Assembly: GCA_913775725.1 (NCBI GenBank)
Contig: CAJYNG010000021.1
Coordinates: 62,001-126,000, forward strand
Reading direction: 5' to 3'
DNA: 64,000 bases
Origin: an uncultured Stenotrophomonas sp.
GTDB taxonomy: Bacteria; Pseudomonadota; Gammaproteobacteria; Xanthomonadales; Xanthomonadaceae
Below, piece by piece: positions 1 through 8,337 of this stretch. Within the stretch, counting starts at the first letter, position 1. Every line of letters starts with the position of its first letter. The notes beneath the pieces are model-generated. The model saw only the letters and a program-made list of their open reading frames with translations. It was not told the origin of the DNA and searched no databases. The translations under genes and the position numbers were made by a program.

Positions 1-579
1 CGCATCGCGGCGGTACGACCAGCGGTCGAACATGAATTCCAGGTAGGCGCGCTCGCGGCCACTGATCAGTGCCTCAGGCAGGTCGGCGACCTGGTTGAAC
101 ATGAAGTGCCAGAGGAAAATGTTGTCGGCCGGCGCGGCAAAGATGCCCGGCTCCGGGGCCAGGCCGGGAATCACCGCTTCGGTGACGGCCAGCTGGCGCA
201 CGGCCTGCGGCTGGTCGCTGGCCAGCGCATAGGCAATCCACATGCCGATGTCATGCCCGACCACCTGGTAACGGTCGTGGCCCAGCGCCCGCATGGTCTG
301 ATGCAGGACGGCAGCGGCACTGCCGGTGTCGTAACCGTGGGTGGGGCGGTCGGATTCGCCGATGCCCGGCGGATCAACCGCGATGGCTTCGAAACCGGCC
401 TCGGCCAGTGCATGCAGCACGTGGCGCCAGGCGTACCAGGTCTGCGGCCAGCCGGGAATCAGCAGCACCGGTTCACCGTGGCCCGCGGACACGCAGTGCA
501 CGCGCTGGCCATCGATGCGCAGGTAGTGGTGGCGCAGCGAAGCGTCGCCGGCAGCGCCAGCGGAAAGGGAAGTGGTCAT
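1..579 (-). CDS. alpha/beta hydrolase, epoxide hydrolase-like (3' end outside window)
   Basis: The gene starts at the ATG at 579 and runs off the left edge, so 193 N-terminal residues are visible. Seen: an oxyanion-hole type stretch IPGWPQTW at about residues 41-48, DPPGIGESD near 69-77, and the nucleophile elbow VVGHDIG with Asp at about residue 110. An Asp rather than Ser nucleophile is typical of epoxide hydrolases and haloalkane dehalogenases; the catalytic His lies outside the window. A GGAG sits upstream of the ATG. It follows the isomerase-family gene by 21 nt on the same strand, so the two are probably co-transcribed, likely under the divergent TetR protein. The substrate is unknown; a dehalogenase or another Asp-nucleophile hydrolase remains possible. 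Confidence 0.85.
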   Translation of the reverse strand, partial: MTTSLSAGAAGDASLRHHYLRIDGQRVHCVSAGHGEPVLLIPGWPQTWYAWRHVLHALAEAGFEAIAVDPPGIGESDRPTHGYDTGSAAAVLHQTMRALGHDRYQVVGHDIGMWIAYALASDQPQAVRQLAVTEAVIPGLAPEPGIFAAPADNIFLWHFMFNQVADLPEALISGRERAYLEFMFDRWSYRRDA

Positions 580-600
580 GGGGGAGTGCTCCGTTGGGGT

Positions 601-1656
601 TCAGGCGATGCCGAGCATCTGCTGCATCTGTGTGGTGCTGATCGGTGCACCGGCGAAGTCGTCGAAGATCTTGTCGGTGACCGGAATGATGTGGTCGCGG
701 ATGAACGCGGCGCCTTCGCGCGCGCCGGCTTCCTGGTCCTTCAGGCAGCACTCCCATTCCAGCGTCGCCCAGCCCTGGTAGTCGTACTGGGCCAGCTTGG
801 AGAAGATCGACTTGAAGTCGACCTGGCCATCGCCCAGCGAGCGGAAGCGGCCCGCACGTTCGGTCCAGTCGGCATACCCGCCATAGATGCCCTGGCGGCC
901 GCTGGGGCGGAACTCCGCATCCTTGACGTGGAACATGCGGATCAGCGGGTGGTAGATGTCCAGGTACTCCAGGTAGTCCAGCTGCTGCAGCACGAAGTGG
1001 CTGGGATCGAACAGGATGCGGCATCGCTGGTGCTGACCGACGCGCTCGAAGAAGCGCTCGAAGCTGGTGCCGTCATGCAGGTCTTCGCTGGGATGGATCT
1101 CGTAGCAGAGGTTGATGCCGTTGTCCTCGCAGGTATCGAGGATCGGCCGCCAGCGTCGTGCCAGCTCATCGAAGGCGGCGTCGATCAGGCCCGGCGGGCG
1201 CTGCGGGAACGGGAACAGATACGGCCATGCGAACGAGCCGGAGAAGGTGCCCATGTCCTGCAGGCCGAGACGGCGTGACGCGCGGGCGGCCAGGTGCAGC
1301 TGCTGCTGCGCCCATTCGCTGCGGGCCCTCGGATTGCCGCGTAGCGGCTCCGGAGCGAAACCATCGCAGAGTTCGTCGTAGGCCGGATGCACGGCGACCA
1401 GCTGGCCGAGGATGTGGGTGGTCAACTCACTGACCTGCAGGCCGTGCTCGGCCAGGGTGCCGCGAATGTCGTCGCAGTAGTCCTGGCTGTCGGCAGCAGT
1501 GGCCAGATCAAACAGGCGTGCGTCCCAGGCCGGGATCTGCAGGGCCTTGAAACCGTGGCCGGCGGCCCATTCGGCGATGCCGGCAAGTGAGTTGAACGGG
1601 GCCTGGTCGCCGGAGAACTGCGCCAGGTGCAGGCTGGGGCCCTTGAGGGTCTGCAT
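601..1656 (-). CDS. sugar phosphate isomerase/epimerase family TIM-barrel protein
   Basis: A 351-residue protein of the xylose isomerase-like/AP endonuclease 2 TIM-barrel family. Strand-end motifs suited to binding a divalent metal are visible: CYEIHPSEDL, LFDPSHF, MFHVKDAEF and TLEWE (Glu, Asp, His, Glu). Family members isomerise, epimerise or dehydrate sugars and inositols; the substrate here cannot be told from sequence. I chose the ATG at 1656 because GGAG precedes it by 6 nt; an upstream in-frame ATG at 1686 would lie inside the palindrome that is probably the TetR operator. It is the first gene of a probable two-gene unit with the hydrolase downstream, divergent from the regulator. Confidence 0.85.
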   Translation of the reverse strand: MQTLKGPSLHLAQFSGDQAPFNSLAGIAEWAAGHGFKALQIPAWDARLFDLATAADSQDYCDDIRGTLAEHGLQVSELTTHILGQLVAVHPAYDELCDGFAPEPLRGNPRARSEWAQQQLHLAARASRRLGLQDMGTFSGSFAWPYLFPFPQRPPGLIDAAFDELARRWRPILDTCEDNGINLCYEIHPSEDLHDGTSFERFFERVGQHQRCRILFDPSHFVLQQLDYLEYLDIYHPLIRMFHVKDAEFRPSGRQGIYGGYADWTERAGRFRSLGDGQVDFKSIFSKLAQYDYQGWATLEWECCLKDQEAGAREGAAFIRDHIIPVTDKIFDDFAGAPISTTQMQQMLGIA

Positions 1657-1671
1657 GTGTTGCTCCATTTG

Positions 1672-1687
1672 TTTGTCAATCGACAAA
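1672..1687. promoter_or_regulatory. candidate TetR operator (16-bp inverted repeat)
   Basis: TTTGTCAATCGACAAA is a perfect inverted repeat (TTTGTC/GACAAA around AATC). It lies in the divergent gap, 16 bp upstream of the isomerase-family start and 71 bp upstream of the TetR start. Size, symmetry and position are those expected for an operator of the neighbouring TetR protein. Assignment to that protein is inferred. Confidence 0.6.
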
Positions 1688-1757
1688 GAATAGGCGCGAC
1701 CCTCGCGGTGGTCAACACCCGCGTTACACTGCGCGCCTCACTGGAGCAGGCAGGCAG

Positions 1758-2360
1758 ATGGCAGGGCGACCGCGCGAATTCGACAGGGACCAGGCGTTGC
1801 GCAAAGCGATGCTGCTGTTCTGGCAGCATGGCTATGAAGGCACGTCGATGTCGGCACTGGTCGAAGCACTGGGCATTGCCTCTGCACGCATCTACGCCGC
1901 GTTCGGCAGCAAGGAGCAGTTGTTCCGCGAAGCCGTCGCGCTGTACGAGGAAGGCGAGGGTGGCTTCGCGCCGCGCGCGCTGGAGCAGGCCACGCTGCGT
2001 GAGGCGATCGGCTCCATGCTGCGCGACGCCGTGCTGACCTACACCCGTCGCGGGCGCCCGCACGGCTGCCTGGTGGTGTCCTCGGCCAGCAGCGTCTCGC
2101 CCGATGGCGAGGGCGTGCGGGACTGGTTGGCCAGCCATCGTCGCCAGCGTACGGCGGCGATCATCGCGCGCCTGCAGCAGGCTCAGTCCGAAGGGGAGCT
2201 GGCCGGTGACGTGGCGGTGCAGGCACTGGGCGATCACTTCGCCACGGTGCTGCACGGCATTTCGGTGCAGGCCCGTGACGGGATCAGCCGCGAGCGGCTG
2301 CTGGCGATGGTCGATGTGGCGTTGATGAACCTCAGTCCGGGGTCAGATCCGTTTTCCTGA
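1758..2360 (+). CDS. TetR/AcrR family transcriptional regulator
   Basis: A 200-residue regulator with an N-terminal helix-turn-helix (about residues 8-50: FDRDQALRKAMLLFWQHGY then TSMSALVEALGIAS and IYAAFGSKEQLF), the usual TetR_N layout, and a variable C-terminal ligand domain with PHGCLVVSSA near residue 101, common in TetR proteins paired with small oxidoreductase or hydrolase genes. It probably represses itself and the divergent isomerase/hydrolase pair through the palindrome at 1672-1687. The C-terminal residues SPGSDPFS and the stop codon are encoded by an intergenic-type repeat (2339-2379), so the original C-terminus may have been replaced. The ligand is unknown. Confidence 0.93.
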   Translation: MAGRPREFDRDQALRKAMLLFWQHGYEGTSMSALVEALGIASARIYAAFGSKEQLFREAVALYEEGEGGFAPRALEQATLREAIGSMLRDAVLTYTRRGRPHGCLVVSSASSVSPDGEGVRDWLASHRRQRTAAIIARLQQAQSEGELAGDVAVQALGDHFATVLHGISVQARDGISRERLLAMVDVALMNLSPGSDPFS

Positions 2361-2379
2361 GGAAAACGGATCTGACCCC
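2339..2379. repeat. 41-bp palindromic repeat overlapping the TetR stop codon
   Basis: Two perfect 19-bp arms (GGGGTCAGATCCGTTTTCC and its complement) flank a three-base loop that is exactly the TGA stop codon of the TetR gene. The same arms with loop GCA occur at 11433-11473, so this is a dispersed element. It may also act as a 3' mRNA hairpin for the regulator. No T-tract follows. Confidence 0.9.
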
Positions 2380-2559
2380 AGGTAATGCGCTGGGCCCGAG
2401 AAGTGCCCGGCGACTGTGCCGGAACCGCTTGTTTCACCGGGTTTGGAGCTGCCGCAACGAAATCGTAACAATTTGGGGGATAATGGCGGCTTGCGCAGTT
2501 CTCCTCCTTTTTGCCGCCCGGCTCGCGCAGGCCGCACGGACGCCTCCTCAGAGCATTCC

Positions 2560-4890
2560 ATGCCCTCCCATTCCGATTCCCGCCGCCTGTCGGGTATGTC
2601 GTCTTCCTTCGTTTCCTTCCGCCGCCACCCGCTGGCCCTGGCCTGTGCCGGCCTGGCCCTGGTCGGCAGCTTCGGTGCCGCCGCGCAGGACAGCGCGCCG
2701 ACCCCGACCGGGTTGGACACCATCACCGTGACCGCCGAACACCGTGAGCAGAACCTGCAGGAAGTGCCGGTCTCGGTGGGCGTGGTGCAGGGCGAGCGCA
2801 TGCGCGACTTCACCGCCGGCGGCGACGACACCCTGCTGGCGCTGTCCGGCCGCGTGCCGAGCCTGTATGCGGAAACCACCACCGGCCGCATCTTCCCGCG
2901 CTTCTACATCCGTGGCCTGGGCAACATCGACTTCTACCTGGGTGCCTCGCAGCCGGTGTCGATCATCCAGGACGATGTGGTGCTGGAACACGTGGTGCTG
3001 AAGTCCAACCCGGTCTATGACGTGGACCAGGTGGAAGTGCTGCGCGGCCCGCAGGGCTCGCTGTTCGGCCGCAACACCACCGCCGGCATCATCAAGTTCG
3101 ACACGCTGAAGCCGACCCAGGACTACACCGGCCGTGTCAGCGCCAGCTACGCGACCTACAACAGCGTGTCGATCGACGGCGGCTTCGGCGGCCCGATCAA
3201 CGACATCGCCTCGTTCCGCGTGTCGGCCCTGTACCAGCACCGCGACGACTACGTCGACAACACCTACAAGGGCCCGAGTGCCGATGGCACGGTCAGCCCG
3301 AAGAAGAACGCCATGGGCGGTTTCGATGACCGCAACGTACGCGCGCAGCTGCTGCTGACCCCGAGCGACCAGTTCTCGATCCTGGCCTCGGCCCACGCCC
3401 GTGACTACGAAGGCACCTCGACCCTGTTCCTGCGCGGTGCGCTGACCAAGGGCTCGAACAAGACCGACGTGCCGCGCGACCAGGTCGCCTACGACGAAGC
3501 CGACAACAACCCGCAGGCCTACAAGACCTACGGCGGTTCGGTGAAGGCGCGTTACGACTTCGGCGCGATCGACTTCACCTCGATCACCGCCTACGAAACC
3601 ACCTCCGGCTACAGCCGCGGCGACACCGACGGCGGTGCCGCGGTGAACTTCCCGGTCAACGGCGTGCCGAACGGCTACGGCCAGTCGATGGGCCGCATCC
3701 GTGATCTGGACCAGTGGACCCAGGAATTCCGCTTGGCCAGCCATGACGACAGCGCCCTGCAGTGGCAGGCCGGTGCGTTCTACTTCAACGGCAGCGACAC
3801 CACCGACTTCTACCAGCGCGCGTGGTTCCTGCAGGGCGCGGCCCGCAACCCGAACAACTGGGTGCGCCTGCGCAACAAGAACACCTCGTGGGCCGGTTTC
3901 GGCCAGCTGAGCTACGCCTTCACCGACAAGTTCACCGTCACCGCCGGCCTGCGCCAGACCAAGGACGAGAAGCACACCCGTCTGCTGAAGACCGCCGATA
4001 CCGCTGCCGGCGTGGTCACCTACAAGGGCCGCACCGACGTCAAGATGTCCGACACCACCCCGAGCTGGGATCTGAGCGCGATGTATCAGATCACGCCGGA
4101 CGTGAGCGTCTACGCCAAGGTCGCGCGTGGCTTCCGTGGCCCGACCATCCAGGGCCGTTCGGCGGTGTTCAATGCCGACTTCACCACCGCCGATTCCGAG
4201 ACGATCCTGTCCTGGGAAGCGGGCGTGAAGAGCAGCCTGTGGGACAACCGCCTGCGCCTGAACGCCACCGCGTTCACCTACACCGTCAACGACATCCAGC
4301 TCAACGGCAACGATTCGGACGGCAACGGCGTGCTGTTCAACGCCGACAAGGCCAAGGCCTACGGCTTCGAAGCCGACATGGAGCTGCGCCCGATCCCGAA
4401 CCTGACCCTGAGCGCCGGCCTGAGCCTGCTGCACAGTGAGATCAAGGACAAGCGCGTCTACGCGCAGGTCTGCGGCCTCAACGGCCAGGTGGTCTGCACC
4501 GTCGGCGACCCGACCATCAAGGTGGGTGCCAACACCTTCGCCCAGATCGACGGCAACCCGCTGCCGAACGCGCCGAAGTACAACGTCAACCTGGCCGCCC
4601 GCTACGACTTCCCGGTCAGCGACGCCGGCACCATGTTCGTGTCCACCGACTGGAACAAGCAGGGTTACACCAGCTTCGTGCTGTACGACAGCAAGGAGTT
4701 CAACTCCAAGGGTGACTTCGAGGGTGGCCTGAAGATCGGCTACTCGGGCAACTACGGTGCCTACGAAGTGGCGCTGTTCGCGCGCAACATCACCAACGAG
4801 AAGAACCTCAAGGGTGTGATCGAGAACTACATGGCCGCGGTCTACAACGAGCCGCGCACTGTCGGCGTCTCGCTGAACATGAACTGGTAA
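2560..4890 (+). CDS. TonB-dependent outer-membrane receptor
   Basis: A TonB-dependent receptor of about 776 residues. It has a signal peptide (hydrophobic HPLALACAGLALVGSFG ending at AAAQ), a TonB-box-like LDTITVTAEHR, a plug domain (EVPVSVGVVQG, FYIRGLG, VEVLRGPQGSLFGRNTTAGIIKF) and a C-terminal beta-barrel ending in aromatic NMNW, as expected for outer-membrane insertion. The family imports siderophore-iron, vitamin B12, sugars or other large ligands with energy from TonB-ExbBD; the ligand here is unknown and no transport partner lies next to it. The start is uncertain: ATG 2560 is given, but ATG 2596 directly before the signal peptide is possible, and neither has a clear ribosome site. A TATAAT-like GATAAT occurs at 2479-2484. 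Confidence 0.93.
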   Translation: MPSHSDSRRLSGMSSSFVSFRRHPLALACAGLALVGSFGAAAQDSAPTPTGLDTITVTAEHREQNLQEVPVSVGVVQGERMRDFTAGGDDTLLALSGRVPSLYAETTTGRIFPRFYIRGLGNIDFYLGASQPVSIIQDDVVLEHVVLKSNPVYDVDQVEVLRGPQGSLFGRNTTAGIIKFDTLKPTQDYTGRVSASYATYNSVSIDGGFGGPINDIASFRVSALYQHRDDYVDNTYKGPSADGTVSPKKNAMGGFDDRNVRAQLLLTPSDQFSILASAHARDYEGTSTLFLRGALTKGSNKTDVPRDQVAYDEADNNPQAYKTYGGSVKARYDFGAIDFTSITAYETTSGYSRGDTDGGAAVNFPVNGVPNGYGQSMGRIRDLDQWTQEFRLASHDDSALQWQAGAFYFNGSDTTDFYQRAWFLQGAARNPNNWVRLRNKNTSWAGFGQLSYAFTDKFTVTAGLRQTKDEKHTRLLKTADTAAGVVTYKGRTDVKMSDTTPSWDLSAMYQITPDVSVYAKVARGFRGPTIQGRSAVFNADFTTADSETILSWEAGVKSSLWDNRLRLNATAFTYTVNDIQLNGNDSDGNGVLFNADKAKAYGFEADMELRPIPNLTLSAGLSLLHSEIKDKRVYAQVCGLNGQVVCTVGDPTIKVGANTFAQIDGNPLPNAPKYNVNLAARYDFPVSDAGTMFVSTDWNKQGYTSFVLYDSKEFNSKGDFEGGLKIGYSGNYGAYEVALFARNITNEKNLKGVIENYMAAVYNEPRTVGVSLNMNW

Positions 4891-4940
4891 TGCACTGTTG
4901 CGATGGCGGGGCGTTCCGCCATCGCACTGCTGGAATGAAG

Positions 4941-4972
4941 AGGGCGGCCCGGTGATCCGGGCCGCCCTTTTT
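4941..4972. terminator. bidirectional rho-independent terminator
   Basis: A 12-bp GC-rich stem (AGGGCGGCCCGG/CCGGGCCGCCCT) with loop TGAT is followed by a T-run. It lies between the receptor gene and the convergent gene ending at 4980. A second hairpin (GCGATGGCGG/CCGCCATCGC) sits just upstream, near 4899-4924. Confidence 0.85.
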
Positions 4973-4979
4973 CATTGTT

Positions 4980-7052
4980 TCAGACGGCGGTGAGGTCGCT
5001 GTCCTGGCTGCGCTGGCCGAAGGTCAGGGCCCAGGTGGCGCTGTCCACCTGCTGGCGGTCCTGTTCCTGCTGCTTGCGTGCGCGGCTGGCGCCGAACCAG
5101 CGGCCTTCGCCGTTGATCAGCGGCGTCATGCGTACCACGTCCACATACTCCGGATCGATCTCGCTGGCGCGCTGCAGCCAGGTCAGCGCCAGGAACGCAT
5201 TGGCCGGCACGCCATTGCCGAAGTGGTAGATGTCGGCCAGATAGCCGGCGGCCCACAGCTTGTCGTCGTCATCGCCGCGCCACCACAGCGGAATCAATGC
5301 ACGCTCGACCGCTTCGCGCTTGTGCGCGTCGTTCTGGCCGTCCAGGGCCAGGCAGGCCAGGTTGCGGCAGGTCGGGCCCCATACGCGCTCACCGGCTTCG
5401 GCGTCCTGCAGGCAGCGCAGGTACAACTCGCGCGCACGCGCTTCGTTGTCGGCGCCACCGGCAGCGACCAGGCGCACGCCAAGGTTGTAGGTCGCGATGA
5501 GGTCACCGCCCTCCACCGCGCGCTCCTGCCAGTACGCGGCCTTTTCTGCATCAACGAACTGCGGCTGATCACGGCCACCCAGGCGGCCCTTGTATAGGTC
5601 GCACAGTGCCGACATCGCGCCGGCGTCGCCATCGTCGGCCATGCGCTGCAGCAGCGACAGGCCGGCCGTCTGTGAGACATCGCAGAACAGATTGGCGGCG
5701 AAGGTGACAGCCGAGGTGTTCTCCTGCGGTGCCAGTTTCAATGCGCGCTGCAGCAAGGGCGCAGCGCGTTCCGGGTCGGCGGTCTGGCCAAGCAGTCCAT
5801 GCTCGATGGCCGTCGCGGCCCAGAGCAGGCCGATCGCTGAATCGCCTTCGCGCGCGGCGTAGTCCACCACATGGGCGAACAGTGCTTCGGCACCATCGAC
5901 GTGGGCAAACCAGGTACAGGCTTCGAGATTGCTGAGGCCCTCGTGCAGGACCATGTCGCGGTCCAGCGTCCACGCCTGCTGCAGGTCCTCGAACACCGCC
6001 TGCATATGCTGGGCGTCCCACTGGACGTCGTTCTCGACATCCTCATGGCGGCCGAGCCGGTAGCGCAGTCCGGCGCGCTGGGTCAGCACCTCGGCGCGCA
6101 GGTTGCGGTCCAGGTGCCAGTCGAGGATCTGCGTGTACGCGCGCTCGTGCGCCGCTACGGTTTCGCTGTCATCGCGCTGCGGGGACTCGGCCAGCCAGTC
6201 CTGCGCCTTGCGCCAGCGCAGGGCATTGCTCTGCGCCAGGTCGAGGCCGCGGCACCAGCTGCCCTCGATGAAGGCTTCCATTGCCTCGTGGCTGCCACCC
6301 CAGCGCGGGTACAGGAAGTACAGGGTGTCTTCCAGCGTGCTCAGGTCGTCGGGGCGCTGTTCCAGCACCAGGCGCATCCAGTACGCCAGCGGCGCATCGA
6401 AGTCGTCCTGGCTGCGGTCGTGCAGCAGCGGCGGCAGGCTGTCGGGCAGGACCTGCAGCGGTGCACCGAAGCGCGACAGAAGCTGAAGTGCCTGCGGCCA
6501 CGCCTGCGGATAATGCTCAGCCAATGCAGCTTCGTCAGACTGCGCTGGCTGCCCGGCCTGCAGCGCGAGCAGCCAGTTCGGCTCGCGCAGGTAGCTGGTG
6601 ATGCGCTTGATGCCATCCAGCGCCAGCGCCGGGCGCGACGACAGCGGGATCGCCTGCAGGTAGGCGTGCACGGCGTGGTCGCGGGCCAGTTGCGCGGCCA
6701 GCCACTGGCTGTCCTCCACCAGTGCGGCCACGTCGGCGCTGCGCAGTTCGCCGGCAGCATCCTGCCAGCACGCACCCAGGCGCAGCCAGGCGTAGTAGCT
6801 GTGTGGTGCGGCGGCGACCCATCGCTGTGCCTGCTGCAGGCGCTCATCCAGAGTCAGGACCTTGTCCTGCAGGTTGCGCAGGCGCCAGCGGATGCCCGGC
6901 AGCGCACGCGCGCCATCCAGCCAGGCGTGTTCGTGAGGGGCCAGCAATGCATCCAGCGCTGCATGGTCGTGTTCCTGCAGCGCGGTACGCGCCTGCGTGC
7001 GCCAGGCCAGGTCCTCGACGGAGAGGCCGTCCTTCGCAATTCCATTTGTCAT
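4980..7052 (-). CDS. Sel1/TPR-like repeat protein of unknown function
   Basis: A 690-residue, probably cytoplasmic protein without a signal peptide or membrane segment. The N-terminal half is helical and Trp-rich (for example YYAWLRLGACWQDAAGEL, SYLREPNWLLAL, TLYFLYPRWGGS) and resembles DUF4034-type proteins that I associate with xanthomonads. The C-terminal third has Sel1-like repeats (MSALCDLYKGRLGG, AAYWQERAVEGGDLIATYNLGVRL, AAGYLADIYHFGNGVPANAFLALTWLQRA), which usually serve as protein-binding scaffolds. It stands alone between a shared terminator and a 121-bp gap after it in which an inverted repeat (TAGCGGGGCCGCTA near 7072) may mark its promoter region. No enzymatic motif is visible; function unknown. 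Confidence 0.8.
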   Translation of the reverse strand: MTNGIAKDGLSVEDLAWRTQARTALQEHDHAALDALLAPHEHAWLDGARALPGIRWRLRNLQDKVLTLDERLQQAQRWVAAAPHSYYAWLRLGACWQDAAGELRSADVAALVEDSQWLAAQLARDHAVHAYLQAIPLSSRPALALDGIKRITSYLREPNWLLALQAGQPAQSDEAALAEHYPQAWPQALQLLSRFGAPLQVLPDSLPPLLHDRSQDDFDAPLAYWMRLVLEQRPDDLSTLEDTLYFLYPRWGGSHEAMEAFIEGSWCRGLDLAQSNALRWRKAQDWLAESPQRDDSETVAAHERAYTQILDWHLDRNLRAEVLTQRAGLRYRLGRHEDVENDVQWDAQHMQAVFEDLQQAWTLDRDMVLHEGLSNLEACTWFAHVDGAEALFAHVVDYAAREGDSAIGLLWAATAIEHGLLGQTADPERAAPLLQRALKLAPQENTSAVTFAANLFCDVSQTAGLSLLQRMADDGDAGAMSALCDLYKGRLGGRDQPQFVDAEKAAYWQERAVEGGDLIATYNLGVRLVAAGGADNEARARELYLRCLQDAEAGERVWGPTCRNLACLALDGQNDAHKREAVERALIPLWWRGDDDDKLWAAGYLADIYHFGNGVPANAFLALTWLQRASEIDPEYVDVVRMTPLINGEGRWFGASRARKQQEQDRQQVDSATWALTFGQRSQDSDLTAV

Positions 7053-7173
7053 CTGAAGCCATCCAACAGTAGCGGGGCCGCTATTGGACAGGCCTGCGCC
7101 CGTGCCGGCAAGGGTGGGAGATGCTCATTCCGGTGCCGCAGGGGCCGAGGCAATGCCCCGGCGCCCGGTGATA

Positions 7174-8253
7174 TCAGGCTGCGGGCAGCAGGGCCTGCAG
7201 CCGCGATTCCAGTTCCTTCTGGCGCCAGCCGGCCAGCGCGGAGGGCCACTGGCGACGTTCCAGATAGCTTTCCAGGTGCTTGCGCGAGGCCAGCACGCCA
7301 TCCGGCAGGCCCAGCTCGCGGCTGCGTTCGGCCACCGCGTCCTGCAGCTTCTTCAGTGCCTGCTTGTTGCTGTCGTTGGCGGGCAGCGCCAGCGGTGCCT
7401 CGGCCTCATCGGCCAGCGGTGTGTCCAGCGCCTGCCACACGGCGCCAGCGAGCTTGCGCGGTGCCTTCGGGAACTGTTCGAACAGCTTGGCCAGCGCAGT
7501 GGCATCGGCCGGTGGCGTGCGTGCCAGCGTGGCGGCCAGTTCGTTGTCCAGGATCCAGCTTCGCGGGCGGTCGCTGCTGCGTGCCTGCACATCGCGCCAG
7601 CGCAGCAGGCGCAGCAGGCGGTGCTGCGCGGCAGCGTCGAGGAACTGTGCCGAGCGCATCGCCAGGTGCGGCCAGCGGTCTTCGTCATTGGCAACGCTGG
7701 CCAGCAGGCGCTCGCCGTCGTCGTGCAGCCACTGCTGGCGGCCGAGCGCCTGCAGCTTTGCATCGATGGCGTCATGCAGCGCGAACAGGTGCTCGACGTC
7801 GTCGGCGGCGTACTGCAGCTGCGATTCCGAGAGCGGACGGCGCATCCAGTCCGAGCGGGTTTCGCCCTTGGCCAGCGCCACCCCGGTAATTTCCGCGACC
7901 AGCTTCTGGTAACCCATGCCGCCACCGATGCCGGCCAGCGAGGCGCCGATCTGGGTGTCGAACAGCGGTCGCGGCAACACGCCGCAGGCCCACTTGAAGG
8001 CGACCAGGTCTTCGCTGGCGCTGTGCATCACCTTGATGATCGATTCATCGGCCAGCCAGGGCGCCAGTGCTTCGGTCATGCCGGGGATCAGCGGATCGAT
8101 CAGCAGGATGTCCTGGCCGACGGCCATCTGCACCAGGGCCAACTGCGGCCAGAAGGTGCGTTCACGAATGAATTCGGTGTCCAGGCCGATGCGGGCCGGA
8201 CGCTGCTGGAAGTACGGATCCAGCTCGGCGGGGGTGGTGATCCAGGTTGGCAC
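7174..8253 (-). CDS. rnd: ribonuclease D
   Basis: A 359-residue 3'-5' exoribonuclease that trims tRNA precursors and other structured RNAs. DEDDy-type motifs are all visible: Exo I LDTEFIRE (Asp/Glu near residues 24-27), Exo II HSASEDL (Asp near 82) and Exo III YAADDV (Tyr and Asp near 148-152). An HRDC domain follows (about 205-285: RDVQARSSDRPRSWILDNELAATLA), and a second partly conserved HRDC-like region lies near the C-terminus, as in E. coli Rnd. Length fits the family. It is divergent from the SUMF1 lipoprotein gene, with about 84 bp between the two starts. Confidence 0.95.
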   Translation of the reverse strand: MPTWITTPAELDPYFQQRPARIGLDTEFIRERTFWPQLALVQMAVGQDILLIDPLIPGMTEALAPWLADESIIKVMHSASEDLVAFKWACGVLPRPLFDTQIGASLAGIGGGMGYQKLVAEITGVALAKGETRSDWMRRPLSESQLQYAADDVEHLFALHDAIDAKLQALGRQQWLHDDGERLLASVANDEDRWPHLAMRSAQFLDAAAQHRLLRLLRWRDVQARSSDRPRSWILDNELAATLARTPPADATALAKLFEQFPKAPRKLAGAVWQALDTPLADEAEAPLALPANDSNKQALKKLQDAVAERSRELGLPDGVLASRKHLESYLERRQWPSALAGWRQKELESRLQALLPAA

Positions 8254-8337
8254 AGGTCAGGGCCTACTACTCGGGTTTGCTCAGGCAGGGGAGAATAGCC
8301 TAACGTCAATCCGCGTCCGTGCCGAAGGAGGCTCTGC

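Noticed and set aside
2548-4434. 628-codon minus-strand frame opposite the TonB-dependent receptor
   Set aside because: The plus-strand protein has clear plug and barrel features; the antisense frame has none and is Val/Gly/His/Arg-rich.
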